The translations under genes were made by a program, and so were the position numbers. 64,000 bases of DNA from Luteimonas mephitis DSM 12574 (GTDB lineage Bacteria; Pseudomonadota; Gammaproteobacteria; Xanthomonadales; Xanthomonadaceae). Shown piece after piece: positions 18,007 through 27,761 of the stretch (position 1 is its first letter; every line of letters begins with the position of its first letter). Location of the stretch: assembly GCF_000422305.1 (NCBI RefSeq), contig NZ_KE383816.1, positions 298,566-362,565 on the forward strand. The letters are read 5' to 3'. The notes beneath the pieces were generated by a model. That model did no database searches. It was given only the letters and a program-made list of their open reading frames with translations, and was not told the origin of the DNA.

Positions 18007-19968
18007 TTACTGGCGTGCGACCAGTGTCAGGCCGCTGTAGGTACCTGTCAGCTTGATGTAGTACGTCCCTGCCGTCGGGGCAGTGAAACGCACGGTCTCG
18101 CTGTTGCCGGCGCGGGTCGACTTGCTGTCGTAGGCGTCCGTGGTCGGCTCCTCGCCGAGGCTGACGTACATCGACACGTTGCCGCTGCCGCCGTAGGTCA
18201 TGATGCTCAGCACCGCACCTGCCTGGGCCTCGAAGCTGTAGAGCACTTCGCCCGCGTTGCCCGCCAGGCCGCCCACCGGCACCTTGTTGGTCAGCGGCGT
18301 AGCCACCGAGCCCGGCGGATCACACTCCTCGGTTTCCGGATCGCACGGCTCTTCGACGTTGACCGCCGCAGCGACCGCAGCCGCGGCATCGACGATGCCC
18401 GCACCGATCGGACGGTCCGGGGCGATCTGCGGCGTCCTGGCGGTCGACTGCAGGATCGACAGCACCTCATCCGGCGTCAGCAGCGGCAGGTCGGCGTCGA
18501 GGCGCGCGCCCTGCATCAGCGCAACGATGCCGCTGACATGGGGAGCCGCCTGCGAAGTACCGGCCATGCCGCCGTATGCGGTTGCCGCATTTATCTCGCC
18601 AACCGGGACCGGCGTGGTAGCGCCGGGATTCTTCGCCTGCCAGACGAAACCGTCGTACGCCTGGCTGCCCGAGCTGCCGTCATTGGCGTACACGCCGCCG
18701 CCCGGCGCCGAGATCTCCACCGCGCTGCCGTAGTTGGAGTAGTAGGCGCGCCTGCTGGTCACGCCGTTCGATGCGACCGTGATCACGCCCGGGCAGCTGG
18801 CCGGCGAGTAGTTGCCGGCATCGGCGCCGCTGTTGCCGGCCGACACCACCACCACCGCGCCCAGCGACCTGGCCTGCGCGATTGCCAGGGCGGCATCGTC
18901 ATCCGCGGCGCAGGCACCGCTGCCGCCGAGGCTGAGGTTGATCACCTGCGCCGGGTTCTGGTTGTCCGGAACGCCGTCCACGTGACCGCCTGCCGACCAC
19001 ACGATGGCGTCGTTGATGTCACTGTCGTAGCCACCGCAATGCCCCAGGACGCGCACCGGCAGGATCTTGGCGCCGTGGGCAATGCCCGACTCGCCAACGC
19101 CGTTGTCGGTCAGCTCGGCACCGGCGGTGCTGGAGACATGCGTGCCATGCCAGCTGCTGTTGGCCGGCGGCCGCGAGGCGCTGACGCACTGCGGATCGGT
19201 GTTCCACGGCGCGGTGTTGGTCCAGCTGCCCAGGTCCCAGCCGCCGGCGGCACGACCGTCGGTCGCACGGCCCGACACATAGCTGTCGGTGATGAAGTCG
19301 TAGCCGGCGTCGCCGAGGGAGGTATCCACGTCCGGGTGGGCGGTGATGCCCGTGTCGAGCACCGCGATCACGATGCCGGTGCCATCGGCGACATCCCAGG
19401 CGGCGCTTACGTTGGCGCCGCCGTAGTTGGCGACCCCGTTGTACGTCGGCGTGCCGTTCGGGGCCATGAAGTGCCAGTGGTCTTCGGCAAAGTAGGGGTC
19501 ATTCGGAACGTAGGCGGGCTGCGCCGTCGCATGACGCATCCTGTCGATCGTCACCTTGGCGACATTCGGGTCCGCGGCGAGCTGGCGCGCGAAGGCCTCG
19601 GCCGAAGCGCGGTCAAGCTTGCTCGACAGGCGGATCAGGTCCGAGCCGGTGGCAAGCTTGCGCATGTAGGTCACGCCAACCGCAGCGGTCGCGCCGCTGG
19701 CGGCGCGCGCCCGTGACAGGCCTGCGCGGCTCAGGGCCGTGGTGGCGTTCTTCACCACCGCCGCCTTGTTGTTCCTGGCCGTCGCCCCATCGTGATAGCG
19801 CACGATGAAGCGGCTGAATGTCTCGGATTCACCCACACCGCTTGCATTGACCTTGGGCGCCTCGCCCATCCCCAGCTTGTTCTTCTGCGCAGCTACGGCC
19901 GAAGTGCTGGCCAGGATGCCTGCCACGACCGTGGCGAGAACCGTAACTGCGAGCTTTTTCTTCTTCAT
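18007..19968 (-). CDS. Secreted subtilisin-like serine protease (S8) with PPC domain
   Basis: 653 residues. It has a signal peptide (KKKKLAVTVLATVVAGILASTSAVAA), a propeptide of about 120 residues (ETFSRFIVRYHDG..., an I9-like region), then the S8 domain. The catalytic triad is visible: Asp in IVIAVLDTGI (about 201), His in HGTHVSSTAG (about 273), Ser in GTSQAAPHVSG (about 469). The oxyanion Asn is in VVSAGNSG. A C-terminal PPC domain follows. ATG at 19968 starts the signal peptide; upstream in-frame codons are unlikely to be used. Family members in Xanthomonas and Lysobacter leave by type II secretion. Confidence 0.92.
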   Translation of the reverse strand: MKKKKLAVTVLATVVAGILASTSAVAAQKNKLGMGEAPKVNASGVGESETFSRFIVRYHDGATARNNKAAVVKNATTALSRAGLSRARAASGATAAVGVTYMRKLATGSDLIRLSSKLDRASAEAFARQLAADPNVAKVTIDRMRHATAQPAYVPNDPYFAEDHWHFMAPNGTPTYNGVANYGGANVSAAWDVADGTGIVIAVLDTGITAHPDVDTSLGDAGYDFITDSYVSGRATDGRAAGGWDLGSWTNTAPWNTDPQCVSASRPPANSSWHGTHVSSTAGAELTDNGVGESGIAHGAKILPVRVLGHCGGYDSDINDAIVWSAGGHVDGVPDNQNPAQVINLSLGGSGACAADDDAALAIAQARSLGAVVVVSAGNSGADAGNYSPASCPGVITVASNGVTSRRAYYSNYGSAVEISAPGGGVYANDGSSGSQAYDGFVWQAKNPGATTPVPVGEINAATAYGGMAGTSQAAPHVSGIVALMQGARLDADLPLLTPDEVLSILQSTARTPQIAPDRPIGAGIVDAAAAVAAAVNVEEPCDPETEECDPPGSVATPLTNKVPVGGLAGNAGEVLYSFEAQAGAVLSIMTYGGSGNVSMYVSLGEEPTTDAYDSKSTRAGNSETVRFTAPTAGTYYIKLTGTYSGLTLVARQ

Positions 19969-20148
19969 CGAATGGACCCCGGATAATTTGTGGTTGATGC
20001 GGATGGTTGAACTTGTTTTTCCGTAGCCGGCCAGTGCTCGCATGCTGGCCGCGTCCCCGCCCGGTACGGAGTGGGAGCAATCAGGTTTAGCGGGTTCGCG
20101 CACCTCCCTTGCGCATGCGGGGGGCGTTCCATGGCCCTTCGATCAAAC

Positions 20149-20179
20149 CCCGGTCGCGGGCACCGAGCCCGCGACCGGG
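20149..20179 (-). terminator. Hairpin after the adhesin anchor
   Basis: A 12-bp stem CCCGGTCGCGGG paired with its complement, with a short loop, lies seven bases after the anchor stop codon. A short T run follows on the minus strand. Confidence 0.5.
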
Positions 20180-20186
20180 TCTGCCA

Positions 20187-20675
20187 TTACCAGCCGAAGC
20201 CCGCGCCGAGGCCCACCGAGGTCTCGTCGCCGCTGAACGCACCACCGACGGTGATCACCGCGCGATCGCTGATCGCACGCTGGTAACCGATCGACAGCGC
20301 GCTCTCGCCGTTCTGGAAGCCGACACCGACGCCGACGCGGTTCTGCGTCCGGATGCCGGCGGCGCTGGTGGCCATGTTGAGCATGGCGGCCCCCATCGCG
20401 CCCTGGCGGTCGATGCGACGATCCTGCTCGCGGAAGCGGTGGTCGACCTCGCCCTGGAACGCGGTGAACGTATCGTCCCATGCGGCGAACTTGGCGTCGG
20501 TGTAGGACTTCGCGTCGGCCAGCGTCTTGGTTGCGGTGGTGTCGGTATAGGTCTTGGCCTCCGCAAGCGTTTCGGGATCCGGGGCGTTGGACGTACCAAC
20601 GCTCGCGACCTGCTGGTTGCCATCGCCACCGGTGTTGATGCCACCGCCGGTCGACGGACGGCCGTTCTTGTCCAT
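20187..20675 (-). pseudogene. YadA-type membrane anchor of the adhesin, out of frame
   Basis: 162 residues from the first ATG. A coiled-coil stretch (ETLAEAKTYTDTTATKTL, VDHRFREQDRRIDRQGAMG) is followed by a four-strand YadA anchor (MLNMATSAAGIRTQNRVGVG, ALSIGYQRAISDRAVITVGG, VGLGAGFGW), ending in an aromatic residue as outer-membrane beta barrels do. The frame is open upstream past position 20840 and joins the head/stalk if one base is restored. It has no signal peptide, so alone it could not be exported. It should be read as the 3' part of the gene at 20777. Confidence 0.85.
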
Positions 20676-20776
20676 CCGGTCGCCCGGCTTGCCGGTGCCT
20701 GCATCGTCCGTGGTGCTGGCCGTCTGCGCGTCTTCCTGGCCATCGCGCCCAGGGCCGGCAAGGTCACCCTTGCCCG

Positions 20777-23700
20777 TCAGCTCACCCTTGCTGGATGCGG
20801 TCGGCGGCGTGGCGGCGTCGGTGCCCGTGCGTTGTTGGCCACGACGTTGTTCGCCTCCAGGGTATCCACCCTTCCATCGATCTCCGTCACCTTCGCATTG
20901 AGCGCATCGAGTGCCGAGCCGACGTTGTTGTAGCTCGATCCCTGGATCACGTACGTCGGAGCCGTGAAGGCGGTGGCACCGCCTCCCAGTGCCGCCGCAG
21001 CCGCATCCATCGCGCCAAACAGCTGGCGGCCGTTGACCGCATCCGTGCTGCTCGCGTTGACGTTGCCATCGGCGACATTGACGATCCTGCGCTCGTTGCC
21101 AAGGCTGCCCACCGATACGGTGTTGGCCTCGTCGGCAACCGAGTTCGAGCCCAAAGCAACGCTGTCATCTGCATTGGCGTGTGCTTCGTAGCCCAACGCG
21201 GCGCTACGGGCTCCCGTGGCACTGTTGAACGTACCTACCGCGATCGCGGCATCACCCGAAGCGAAGGCCTTGTAGCCGATCGCCGTACGGTACGAGTTTG
21301 TCGTGTCATCGGTCGGGTTGACCGTGTCGCCGGTGTTGGCGTACGTGCCCATCGCCGTGTCGCCCACGCCCTTGGCCTGCGTACCGAAGCCCACCGAGGT
21401 ACCGAACTGCCCGGCGATGTTCTGCCTGGTCGGATCGTCGGCAAAGCCGCCGCCGATCGCCGTGCCGCCGTAGTTGCCCTGGGTGCTGGCGTTGTTGCCG
21501 ATCGCGATCGCGTACACGCCATTGGACTGCGCGTTGGAACCAATCGCCACGCCCAGGTCGTTCTGCACGCTGGCGCTGTCACCGATTGCGATGGAGGACA
21601 TGCCGTTGGCCGACGACCTGGAGCCCACCGCGACGCTGTCATCACCGTTCGAGTCGGCTTCGTAGCCGAGCGCGGTGCTGCGCTGGCCGATGGCGGTGTT
21701 GAACGTACCCAGTGCCACTGCTGCATCACCCGAAGCGAACGACTTGTAACCAATCGCGGTGCGGTAGGAGTTGGTCGCGTCGCTGGTCGGATCGACCGTG
21801 TCGCCGGTGTTGGCGTACGTGCCCATCGCCGTGTCGCCCACGCCCTTGGCCTGCGTACCGAAGCCCACCGAGGTGCCGAACTGCCCGGCGATGTTCTGCC
21901 TGGTCGGATCGTTGGCAAAGCCGCCGCCGATCGCCGTGCCGCCGTAGTTGCCCTGGGTGCTGGCGTTGTTGCCGATCGCGATCGCATAGGCGCCGTTGGA
22001 CTCGGCATTGGAGCCCACCGCCACGCCCAGCGTCCCGTTGACCGCCGCATCGTCGGTACCGTCGTTTGCACCGGCCGCCTTGAAGTAGCGGGTCGCCGCA
22101 GCGGAAGCATCGGCCACGTCGTTGAGCTGCGCCAGGTTCACCGCGTCGGTGTCCTCGGTGCCCGCCGCGACGTTGGTGATCTGGCGCTCGCCGCCGATCT
22201 CGCCGACGGACACGCTATCGGCGCGATCAGCAACCGAACCGGCACCCAGCGCCACGCTGTTGTCGGCGCTTGCATACGAGCCATAGCCAAGTGCCGTCGC
22301 ATCATCCACTTCCGCCCACGACCCCGCGCCAAGCGCAGTCGAGTTCAGGCCATCGGCACTGCTCATCCAGCCGATCGACGTGCTCTGGTCCCCGGTGGCC
22401 CAGGCACCGTTGCCGAACGCGGATGCGCCATCTCCGGTCGCCTCTGCGCTGATGAAGCCGAACGCGGTGCCGCCGACCACGGTGGACTCCGCGCCCGAGG
22501 CGACGCTGAACTCGCCCACCGCCGTGCTGCTCGCGCCGGAGGCTTCGGCCACCACGCCAACCGCCGTGGAGAAGTCGCCGCTAGCCAGGCTTTCCGCACC
22601 AAGGGCGGATGCACCCAGGCCCGTCGCCGTGGCCTGGTAGCCGACTGCAGAGGACTCCACGCCTTCGGCAATGCTTTCCGCGCCCAGGGCGGTCGACGCG
22701 TCTCCCGCCGCCGTGCTGAAGTAACCCACCGCGGTCGACTCGATGCCGTCGGCCTCGCTCAGCGCGCCCATTGCCACGCTGCCGTCGCCAACCGCATAGG
22801 CCGCCGCGCCCGTTGCCGTGCTCTGCTCGCCCAGCGCGGCGCTCTCCGCGCCCACCGCCGTCGCGTATTCGGAGGCAGCCTGTGCCGCTGCGCCCAAGGC
22901 CACGCTGTTGGCACCAATGGCCGTTGCGTTGAAGCCGATCGCGGTGGCGTTGAGTTCCATTGCCATCGCGCCGCTGCCATAGGCCGACGCGCCGTCGCCG
23001 ACGGCATTGGTCGCCTCGCCGGCGGCGGTCGCGTTGATGCCTTCCACGTAGGCGCCTACGCCCGGGTTGTCCGGATCGTCGCTGGCCTTGAAGAAGTGAT
23101 CGGTGTTGTCCGCCGTCTTCGCCACTTCCTGCAGCTGCGCCAGGTTCACCGCATCGGTGTCCTCGGTACCGGCCGCCACGTTGGTGATCTGGCGCTCTTC
23201 GCCTGCGCTGCCCACCGACACGCTGTTGTCGCGGTCAGCTTCAGAGCCTGCGCCCAGCGCCACGCTGTTCAGCGCATCGGCATTGGCGCCCGCACCCAGC
23301 GCGGTCGCGCCGTCCGCCGTCGCAAACGCGCTCTCGCCCAGCGACGTGCTGCTGTCGCCGCTTGACCAGCTGTTCCAGCCGATCGCCGTGGCGTACTCGC
23401 CCGTCGCCCAGGCGCCGTTGCCGAACGCCGACGAACCCGTACCGCTGGCTTCGGTCGCGATCAGGCCGAAGAAGGTCGCGCCGCCTACCGACGTGCTCTC
23501 CTCGCCCGAGGCAATGCTGGATTCACCCACTGCCGTGCTGCTGGTTCCGCTGGCCTCGCTCTGCGTACCCACAGCGGTGCTGTAATCACCCAGGGCATTG
23601 GCCACCGCACCGAACGCCGAGGACTGCGAGCCCACCGACTGCGCGCCCACGCCCACGGCCGTTGACGCAAAGCCGTCCGCGTTCGCGCTCGCACCCAGCG

Positions 23701-26407
23701 CCGTGCCGCCCACGCCGGCACTGGTCGCACCGGTGTCCACCGGCACGCCGCCGACCGTGATCAGCGGATTGCCGTCCTCGTCCACCGCATTGCCGCCCAC
23801 GGCCACTGCGGCCGGGCCGGTCGCCTGCGCGTTCTGGCCGAACGCCACGCTGTTCTGGCCCACGGCCAGGGCGTTGAAGCCCACGGCCGTAGCGCCATCG
23901 GCAAATGCAGTTGCACCGCTGCCGAACGCCGACGCGCCGTTGCCAATCGCATTGGCCGCCTCACCGGCGGCAGTTGCGTTGTCGCCTTCCACGTATGCAC
24001 CGGCGTCGCTGTCGTCGCTGCCGGTGGCCTTGAAGTACTTGTCGGTATTCTCGGCAACCTCGGCCACCGCAGTGAGCTGGTCCAGATTCACTGCATCGGT
24101 GCCCTCGGTACCCGCCGCCACGTTGGTGATCTGGCGCTCACTGCCGACATCGCCCACAGACACGCTGTAATCGCGATCCGCAATGGATCCGGCACCCAGC
24201 GCGACTGCGTTGTTGCCGGTCGCCTCGCTTCCCGCTCCGATCGCGATCGCGCTCTCGGCATCGGCCAGTGAGTTGGTACCGATGGCGATGGCATTGATCT
24301 GGTTGCCCAGCGCCTGGTAGCCCATGGCAACACTGTAGTCCTGATAAGCGAAGGCGCCGCGGCCTACGGCTGTCGAGCTCCGTCCCGGCGCCCAGCTGTT
24401 GTAGCCGATGGATGTGGCGCCGGACCCGCTGGCCCATGCGGCTTCACCGAATGCTGAAGAGTCGGCACCGGTCGCCCAGGCGTTCGAGCCGAACGCGGTG
24501 GCACCTTCTTGCGTGGCCCAGGCCAACCAGCCGACCGCGGTGGACAAATATCCGCTGGCCAGCGAATCCTGTCCGATCGCGACGCTGTAATCGCCCGTGG
24601 CGCGCGACTTGTAGCCTCCCGCGAACGAATTGTTGCCCAGTGCCTGCGCGCCGTAGCCTAAGGCGGTGCTGACCTCGCCTGTGGCCTGAGCGCCCGCACC
24701 GAGAGCTGTGGATCCTGCCACTGCACTGGTGCCTGTCAGGACCGGATTGCCATCCTCATCGTAGATCGGAGAGTTGTACTGGTCGTAGGCCTGGCCCATG
24801 CCACCGACGGCGACGCTGCCATCTCCGTCGGAGATGCTGTTCTGACCCACGGCAACGGTGTTCGCACCGATCGCGTTGGCGCCGCTGCCGTAGGCCGACG
24901 CGCCGTCGCCGATGGCGTTGGTCGCTTCGCCGGCCGCGGTCGCGTTGATGCCTTCCACATAGGCACCCACGCCCGGGTTGTCCGGGTCGTCCGTGGCCTT
25001 GAAGAAGTGGTCCGTGTTGTCGGCCGTCTTCGCCACTTCCTGCAACTGGTCCAGGTTCACCGCATCGGTGCCCTCGGTGCCGGCCGCCACGTTGGTGATC
25101 TGGCGCTCGAACCCTTCGACGCCGACCGAAACCGTGTTGTCGCGCAGCGCCAGCGATTCGGCGCCCAATGCCACCGAGTTCTCGCCCGCCGCATACGCGT
25201 TGTAGCCGAAGGCCGAAGACCCTTCGCCGTCAGCCCACGACAGACTGCCGATCGCAGTGCTGTAGTCGGCGGTCGCGCCGGCGCCGGCGCCAAACGCCGA
25301 CGAGTTCATCCCGGTCGCCTCTGCCGAGAAAATGTACGCGGTGCCACCGACGGCGGTGCTTTCCAGGCCGGACGCGGTCGCGCCCGCGCCCATGGCCGTG
25401 GCCGAATCCGCGCTGGCATCCGAGGAATAACCGATTGCGGTCGACAGCGTGCCGACCGCGCTGCTGTAGCTACCTAGCGCCGTACTGCCATCGCCGAAGG
25501 CATCGCTGCGAAAACCGTTTGCAGTGGCCTGCAGGCCGGAAGCCGTGGATTCGAACCCGCTCGCGGTGCTGTAAAACCCGCTGGCGTCCGACCCCACGCC
25601 GAAGGCGCTCGCGCCAACTTCGGTCGCCGTCGCATCAACGCCGACGGCCGTAGCGTCGTCCGCCGATGCCACGCTGTGTGCACCCAGTGCGGTCGAGTTC
25701 GCCCCGCTCGCCAGACTGCCGAAACCCACAGCACTGGAGAGTTCACCGGTCGCCTCGCTCTTGCCGCCCAGCGCTACCGAGCGCTTTCCGGTGGCAATGC
25801 TCCGATATCCCAGGGCGACCGCCGTCAATCCGCTCGCATCGCTCATCGACCCGATCGCCACCGCGTTGTAGTACGAGGCAGCGCTTTGGTAGCCCAACGC
25901 GATGGAGTACGCGCCTGAGGCGACACTCTGGAAGCCGAAAGCTGTGGAATAGTTGCCGCTTGCCGTGCTCTTCACGCCCATTGCGGTCGACCGGCCGCCC
26001 GACGCCTCGCTGCGATAGCCGATTGCCGTGGATGACACTCCACTCGCTTCGCTATATGCGCCGATTGCCACGGCATTGGGGGTCAATGCCTGACTCGAAT
26101 AGCCGGCCGCGAACGTCATGTTGCCCGAGGCGTAGCTCTTGACCCCGATTGCGGTCGCACCATTGCCATCGGCAATGCTGCCCGAGCCGCACGCCAGGGC
26201 GTTGCTGCCCGTTGCCGTCGCGGGTACACCCCCATCCTCAAGGACACAGACTTCGCCCGCCATTGCCGATCCGGAGACCACTGCCCCAGCCAAGACGACG
26301 GCCTGCAGCAGCCGGGCGCCCTTGCCCTTGCCTTTCGCCTTCGCCATTTCAGACGCCACGACAACACCACGCTGGACGCTCCAGACCTTGCGATAAATGC
26401 GGTTCAT
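20777..26407 (-). CDS. Giant trimeric autotransporter adhesin, head and stalk, anchor lost by frameshift
   Basis: 1876 residues. An extended type V signal peptide (NRIYRKVWSVQRGVVVASEM, then LLQAVVLAGAVVSGSAMAG) is followed by a very long series of about 14-residue YadA-like head repeats (SxAIGxxSxASG). Five neck/stalk modules with ERQITNVAAGTE-DAVNL or a variant follow. The end (VDTLEANNVVANNARA) is a coiled coil that then runs into 15 unrelated residues and a stop. The start at 26407 is the ESPR Met; an ATG three codons upstream also exists. Such proteins need the C-terminal anchor, here in another frame at 20187. Confidence 0.9.
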   Translation of the reverse strand: MNRIYRKVWSVQRGVVVASEMAKAKGKGKGARLLQAVVLAGAVVSGSAMAGEVCVLEDGGVPATATGSNALACGSGSIADGNGATAIGVKSYASGNMTFAAGYSSQALTPNAVAIGAYSEASGVSSTAIGYRSEASGGRSTAMGVKSTASGNYSTAFGFQSVASGAYSIALGYQSAASYYNAVAIGSMSDASGLTAVALGYRSIATGKRSVALGGKSEATGELSSAVGFGSLASGANSTALGAHSVASADDATAVGVDATATEVGASAFGVGSDASGFYSTASGFESTASGLQATANGFRSDAFGDGSTALGSYSSAVGTLSTAIGYSSDASADSATAMGAGATASGLESTAVGGTAYIFSAEATGMNSSAFGAGAGATADYSTAIGSLSWADGEGSSAFGYNAYAAGENSVALGAESLALRDNTVSVGVEGFERQITNVAAGTEGTDAVNLDQLQEVAKTADNTDHFFKATDDPDNPGVGAYVEGINATAAGEATNAIGDGASAYGSGANAIGANTVAVGQNSISDGDGSVAVGGMGQAYDQYNSPIYDEDGNPVLTGTSAVAGSTALGAGAQATGEVSTALGYGAQALGNNSFAGGYKSRATGDYSVAIGQDSLASGYLSTAVGWLAWATQEGATAFGSNAWATGADSSAFGEAAWASGSGATSIGYNSWAPGRSSTAVGRGAFAYQDYSVAMGYQALGNQINAIAIGTNSLADAESAIAIGAGSEATGNNAVALGAGSIADRDYSVSVGDVGSERQITNVAAGTEGTDAVNLDQLTAVAEVAENTDKYFKATGSDDSDAGAYVEGDNATAAGEAANAIGNGASAFGSGATAFADGATAVGFNALAVGQNSVAFGQNAQATGPAAVAVGGNAVDEDGNPLITVGGVPVDTGATSAGVGGTALGASANADGFASTAVGVGAQSVGSQSSAFGAVANALGDYSTAVGTQSEASGTSSTAVGESSIASGEESTSVGGATFFGLIATEASGTGSSAFGNGAWATGEYATAIGWNSWSSGDSSTSLGESAFATADGATALGAGANADALNSVALGAGSEADRDNSVSVGSAGEERQITNVAAGTEDTDAVNLAQLQEVAKTADNTDHFFKASDDPDNPGVGAYVEGINATAAGEATNAVGDGASAYGSGAMAMELNATAIGFNATAIGANSVALGAAAQAASEYATAVGAESAALGEQSTATGAAAYAVGDGSVAMGALSEADGIESTAVGYFSTAAGDASTALGAESIAEGVESSAVGYQATATGLGASALGAESLASGDFSTAVGVVAEASGASSTAVGEFSVASGAESTVVGGTAFGFISAEATGDGASAFGNGAWATGDQSTSIGWMSSADGLNSTALGAGSWAEVDDATALGYGSYASADNSVALGAGSVADRADSVSVGEIGGERQITNVAAGTEDTDAVNLAQLNDVADASAAATRYFKAAGANDGTDDAAVNGTLGVAVGSNAESNGAYAIAIGNNASTQGNYGGTAIGGGFANDPTRQNIAGQFGTSVGFGTQAKGVGDTAMGTYANTGDTVDPTSDATNSYRTAIGYKSFASGDAAVALGTFNTAIGQRSTALGYEADSNGDDSVAVGSRSSANGMSSIAIGDSASVQNDLGVAIGSNAQSNGVYAIAIGNNASTQGNYGGTAIGGGFADDPTRQNIAGQFGTSVGFGTQAKGVGDTAMGTYANTGDTVNPTDDTTNSYRTAIGYKAFASGDAAIAVGTFNSATGARSAALGYEAHANADDSVALGSNSVADEANTVSVGSLGNERRIVNVADGNVNASSTDAVNGRQLFGAMDAAAAALGGGATAFTAPTYVIQGSSYNNVGSALDALNAKVTEIDGRVDTLEANNVVANNARAPTPPRRRPHPARVS

Positions 26408-27136
26408 TGACTCCATACCCCTTTGAAATTGATGGCGAAGTTGACAGTGACCGCCAGGCTTGCAGCCTGACGATCGAATTGAATTGGCTTACCCCTTCCC
26501 GCTTCAGTCATGGACGCGCAGCCAAGGCCCTGGCCCCGTCGCGGTTCATTGGCCTTCGACACGGACATGAACACATCCGGAATCGGCGACGCTGTCCGAT
26601 ACTTACCGTTCGAATTTTGTGCGTCAAGTCATGCTCACGGAGCTCAGCACGCTGGAACAAACATTTAACTAGAGCAAAAGCGTCACGATAGTTTTCTATA
26701 TATTTCAAATAGATAGATGCAAAGAACATGAGCCATTCTTGCGTACGCCCGGCAAGCTGAACTCGCGCACTCCGCAGAACTTCGACGCTGTGAGAACTTT
26801 TCTGACTGTCGCGAAACACCCTTCCATCCGCATGCGCATGGAGGGCAAACTGCGCACAACGGCGGTCCGGACGGGATGCGACCCGTCCCCACCTGACTCG
26901 CTTTTTGCGCGCACGCGAAGAAACCCACGCGATGCCGTGACCCCGACGCTCCCCCGGGGCCCTGCGGACGCTTCCGTGCCGCGGCAGGTGCGCACTTGGC
27001 ATACGCGGACGACGGCCGCGCTCCTCCCGCCAGTCGTTTCGGATCGATTGCATGGCGGCGCAGCAGGCAATCAGGGTCGTCGGAAACAACGGGATCCCAG
27101 GGCGGCCATGCGCACGGCCGCCCAAACCGGCCCGCT
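26408..27136. other. Intergenic region between adhesin and lipoprotein operon
   Basis: No convincing gene. Several frames are open, but none has a family motif, a good ribosome site or a signal sequence. 26640-26720 is clearly AT-richer than its surroundings. On the minus strand it offers TTTGCA, 17 bases, TATAGA as a weak sigma-70-like promoter for the adhesin; the untranslated leader would be about 270 bases. Confidence 0.4.
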
Positions 27137-27166
27137 TTGACATTACGATGTACAACTGGATATCCG
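27137..27166 (+). promoter_or_regulatory. Candidate sigma-70 promoter for the lipoprotein-sulfotransferase pair
   Basis: A perfect -35 TTGACA at 27137-27142 is followed after 17-18 bases by ATATCC/TATCCG as a poor -10. It lies 68 bases before the lipoprotein start. A TTGACA is rare by chance in DNA this GC-rich. Confidence 0.4.
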
Positions 27167-27209
27167 CCGGCATATGTCGAAGACGGTGCCACCACGCTAG
27201 GGGAACGAT

Positions 27210-27761
27210 ATGGGTCGACGCGCCAAACTCCGTCTTACGGGCCTTGTGCTGGTCACTGGCTTCCTGCTGGCTTGCCAACCATCGCAACCGGTAGCCGATA
27301 CTTCGGATGCCAGTACGACTCCGGCCCAGGAGCAGGCACCGGCAGCCAAGCTGCCGCCAGCCAGTGCAGTCGACGCCGATTCGATGCGCGACCCGTCATC
27401 GGCACTGCCGGAACGCGACACGACGCCCGTGGACACGGTGATCGACGCGGTGACGCTCAGTGCCGAAGGCGACACCGAGCAGAACACGCTGGGCCCCCCC
27501 AAGACCCATTTCGGCCCGAAGGACTCGGTTTACGCGGAAATCCGCAGCAACGGCACGGCGAGCGCCTACACGATCTACGCGAAGTGGACCGGCGCCGATG
27601 GCGAGGTCCTTGCCGACTACGGCATCAGGGTCAACGAAGCTGGCCCGAAGCGGACCGTGATCAGCCTGAGCAAGCCGGACGGCTGGCCTGCGGGCAGGAA
27701 CAACATCGAACTCGCGATCAACGGGAAGACCCTGCGCACGGTCGCTTTCGACGTCCAGTGA
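27210..27761 (+). CDS. Putative lipoprotein, function unknown
   Basis: 183 residues. A lipoprotein signal (LTGLVLVTGFLLAC, Cys about 22) is followed by a Pro/Ala/Ser-rich linker of about 50 residues and a compact C-terminal domain of about 100 residues. That domain (FGPKDSVYAEIRSNGTAS, YTIYAKWTGADGEVLADYG, VISLSKPDGWPAG) looks like a beta-sandwich. AGGGGA lies upstream of the ATG. Its TGA overlaps the GTG start of the sulfotransferase. No enzymatic motif is seen. Confidence 0.75.
   Translation: MGRRAKLRLTGLVLVTGFLLACQPSQPVADTSDASTTPAQEQAPAAKLPPASAVDADSMRDPSSALPERDTTPVDTVIDAVTLSAEGDTEQNTLGPPKTHFGPKDSVYAEIRSNGTASAYTIYAKWTGADGEVLADYGIRVNEAGPKRTVISLSKPDGWPAGRNNIELAINGKTLRTVAFDVQ

Noticed and set aside
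20795..23365. 856-codon plus-strand open frame opposite the adhesin
   Set aside because: It mirrors the adhesin repeats and has no signal or domain; repeat periodicity in codons explains its length.
26508..27195. Overlapping open frames upstream of the adhesin
   Set aside because: They lack ribosome sites, motifs and codon preference, and contradict each other across strands.
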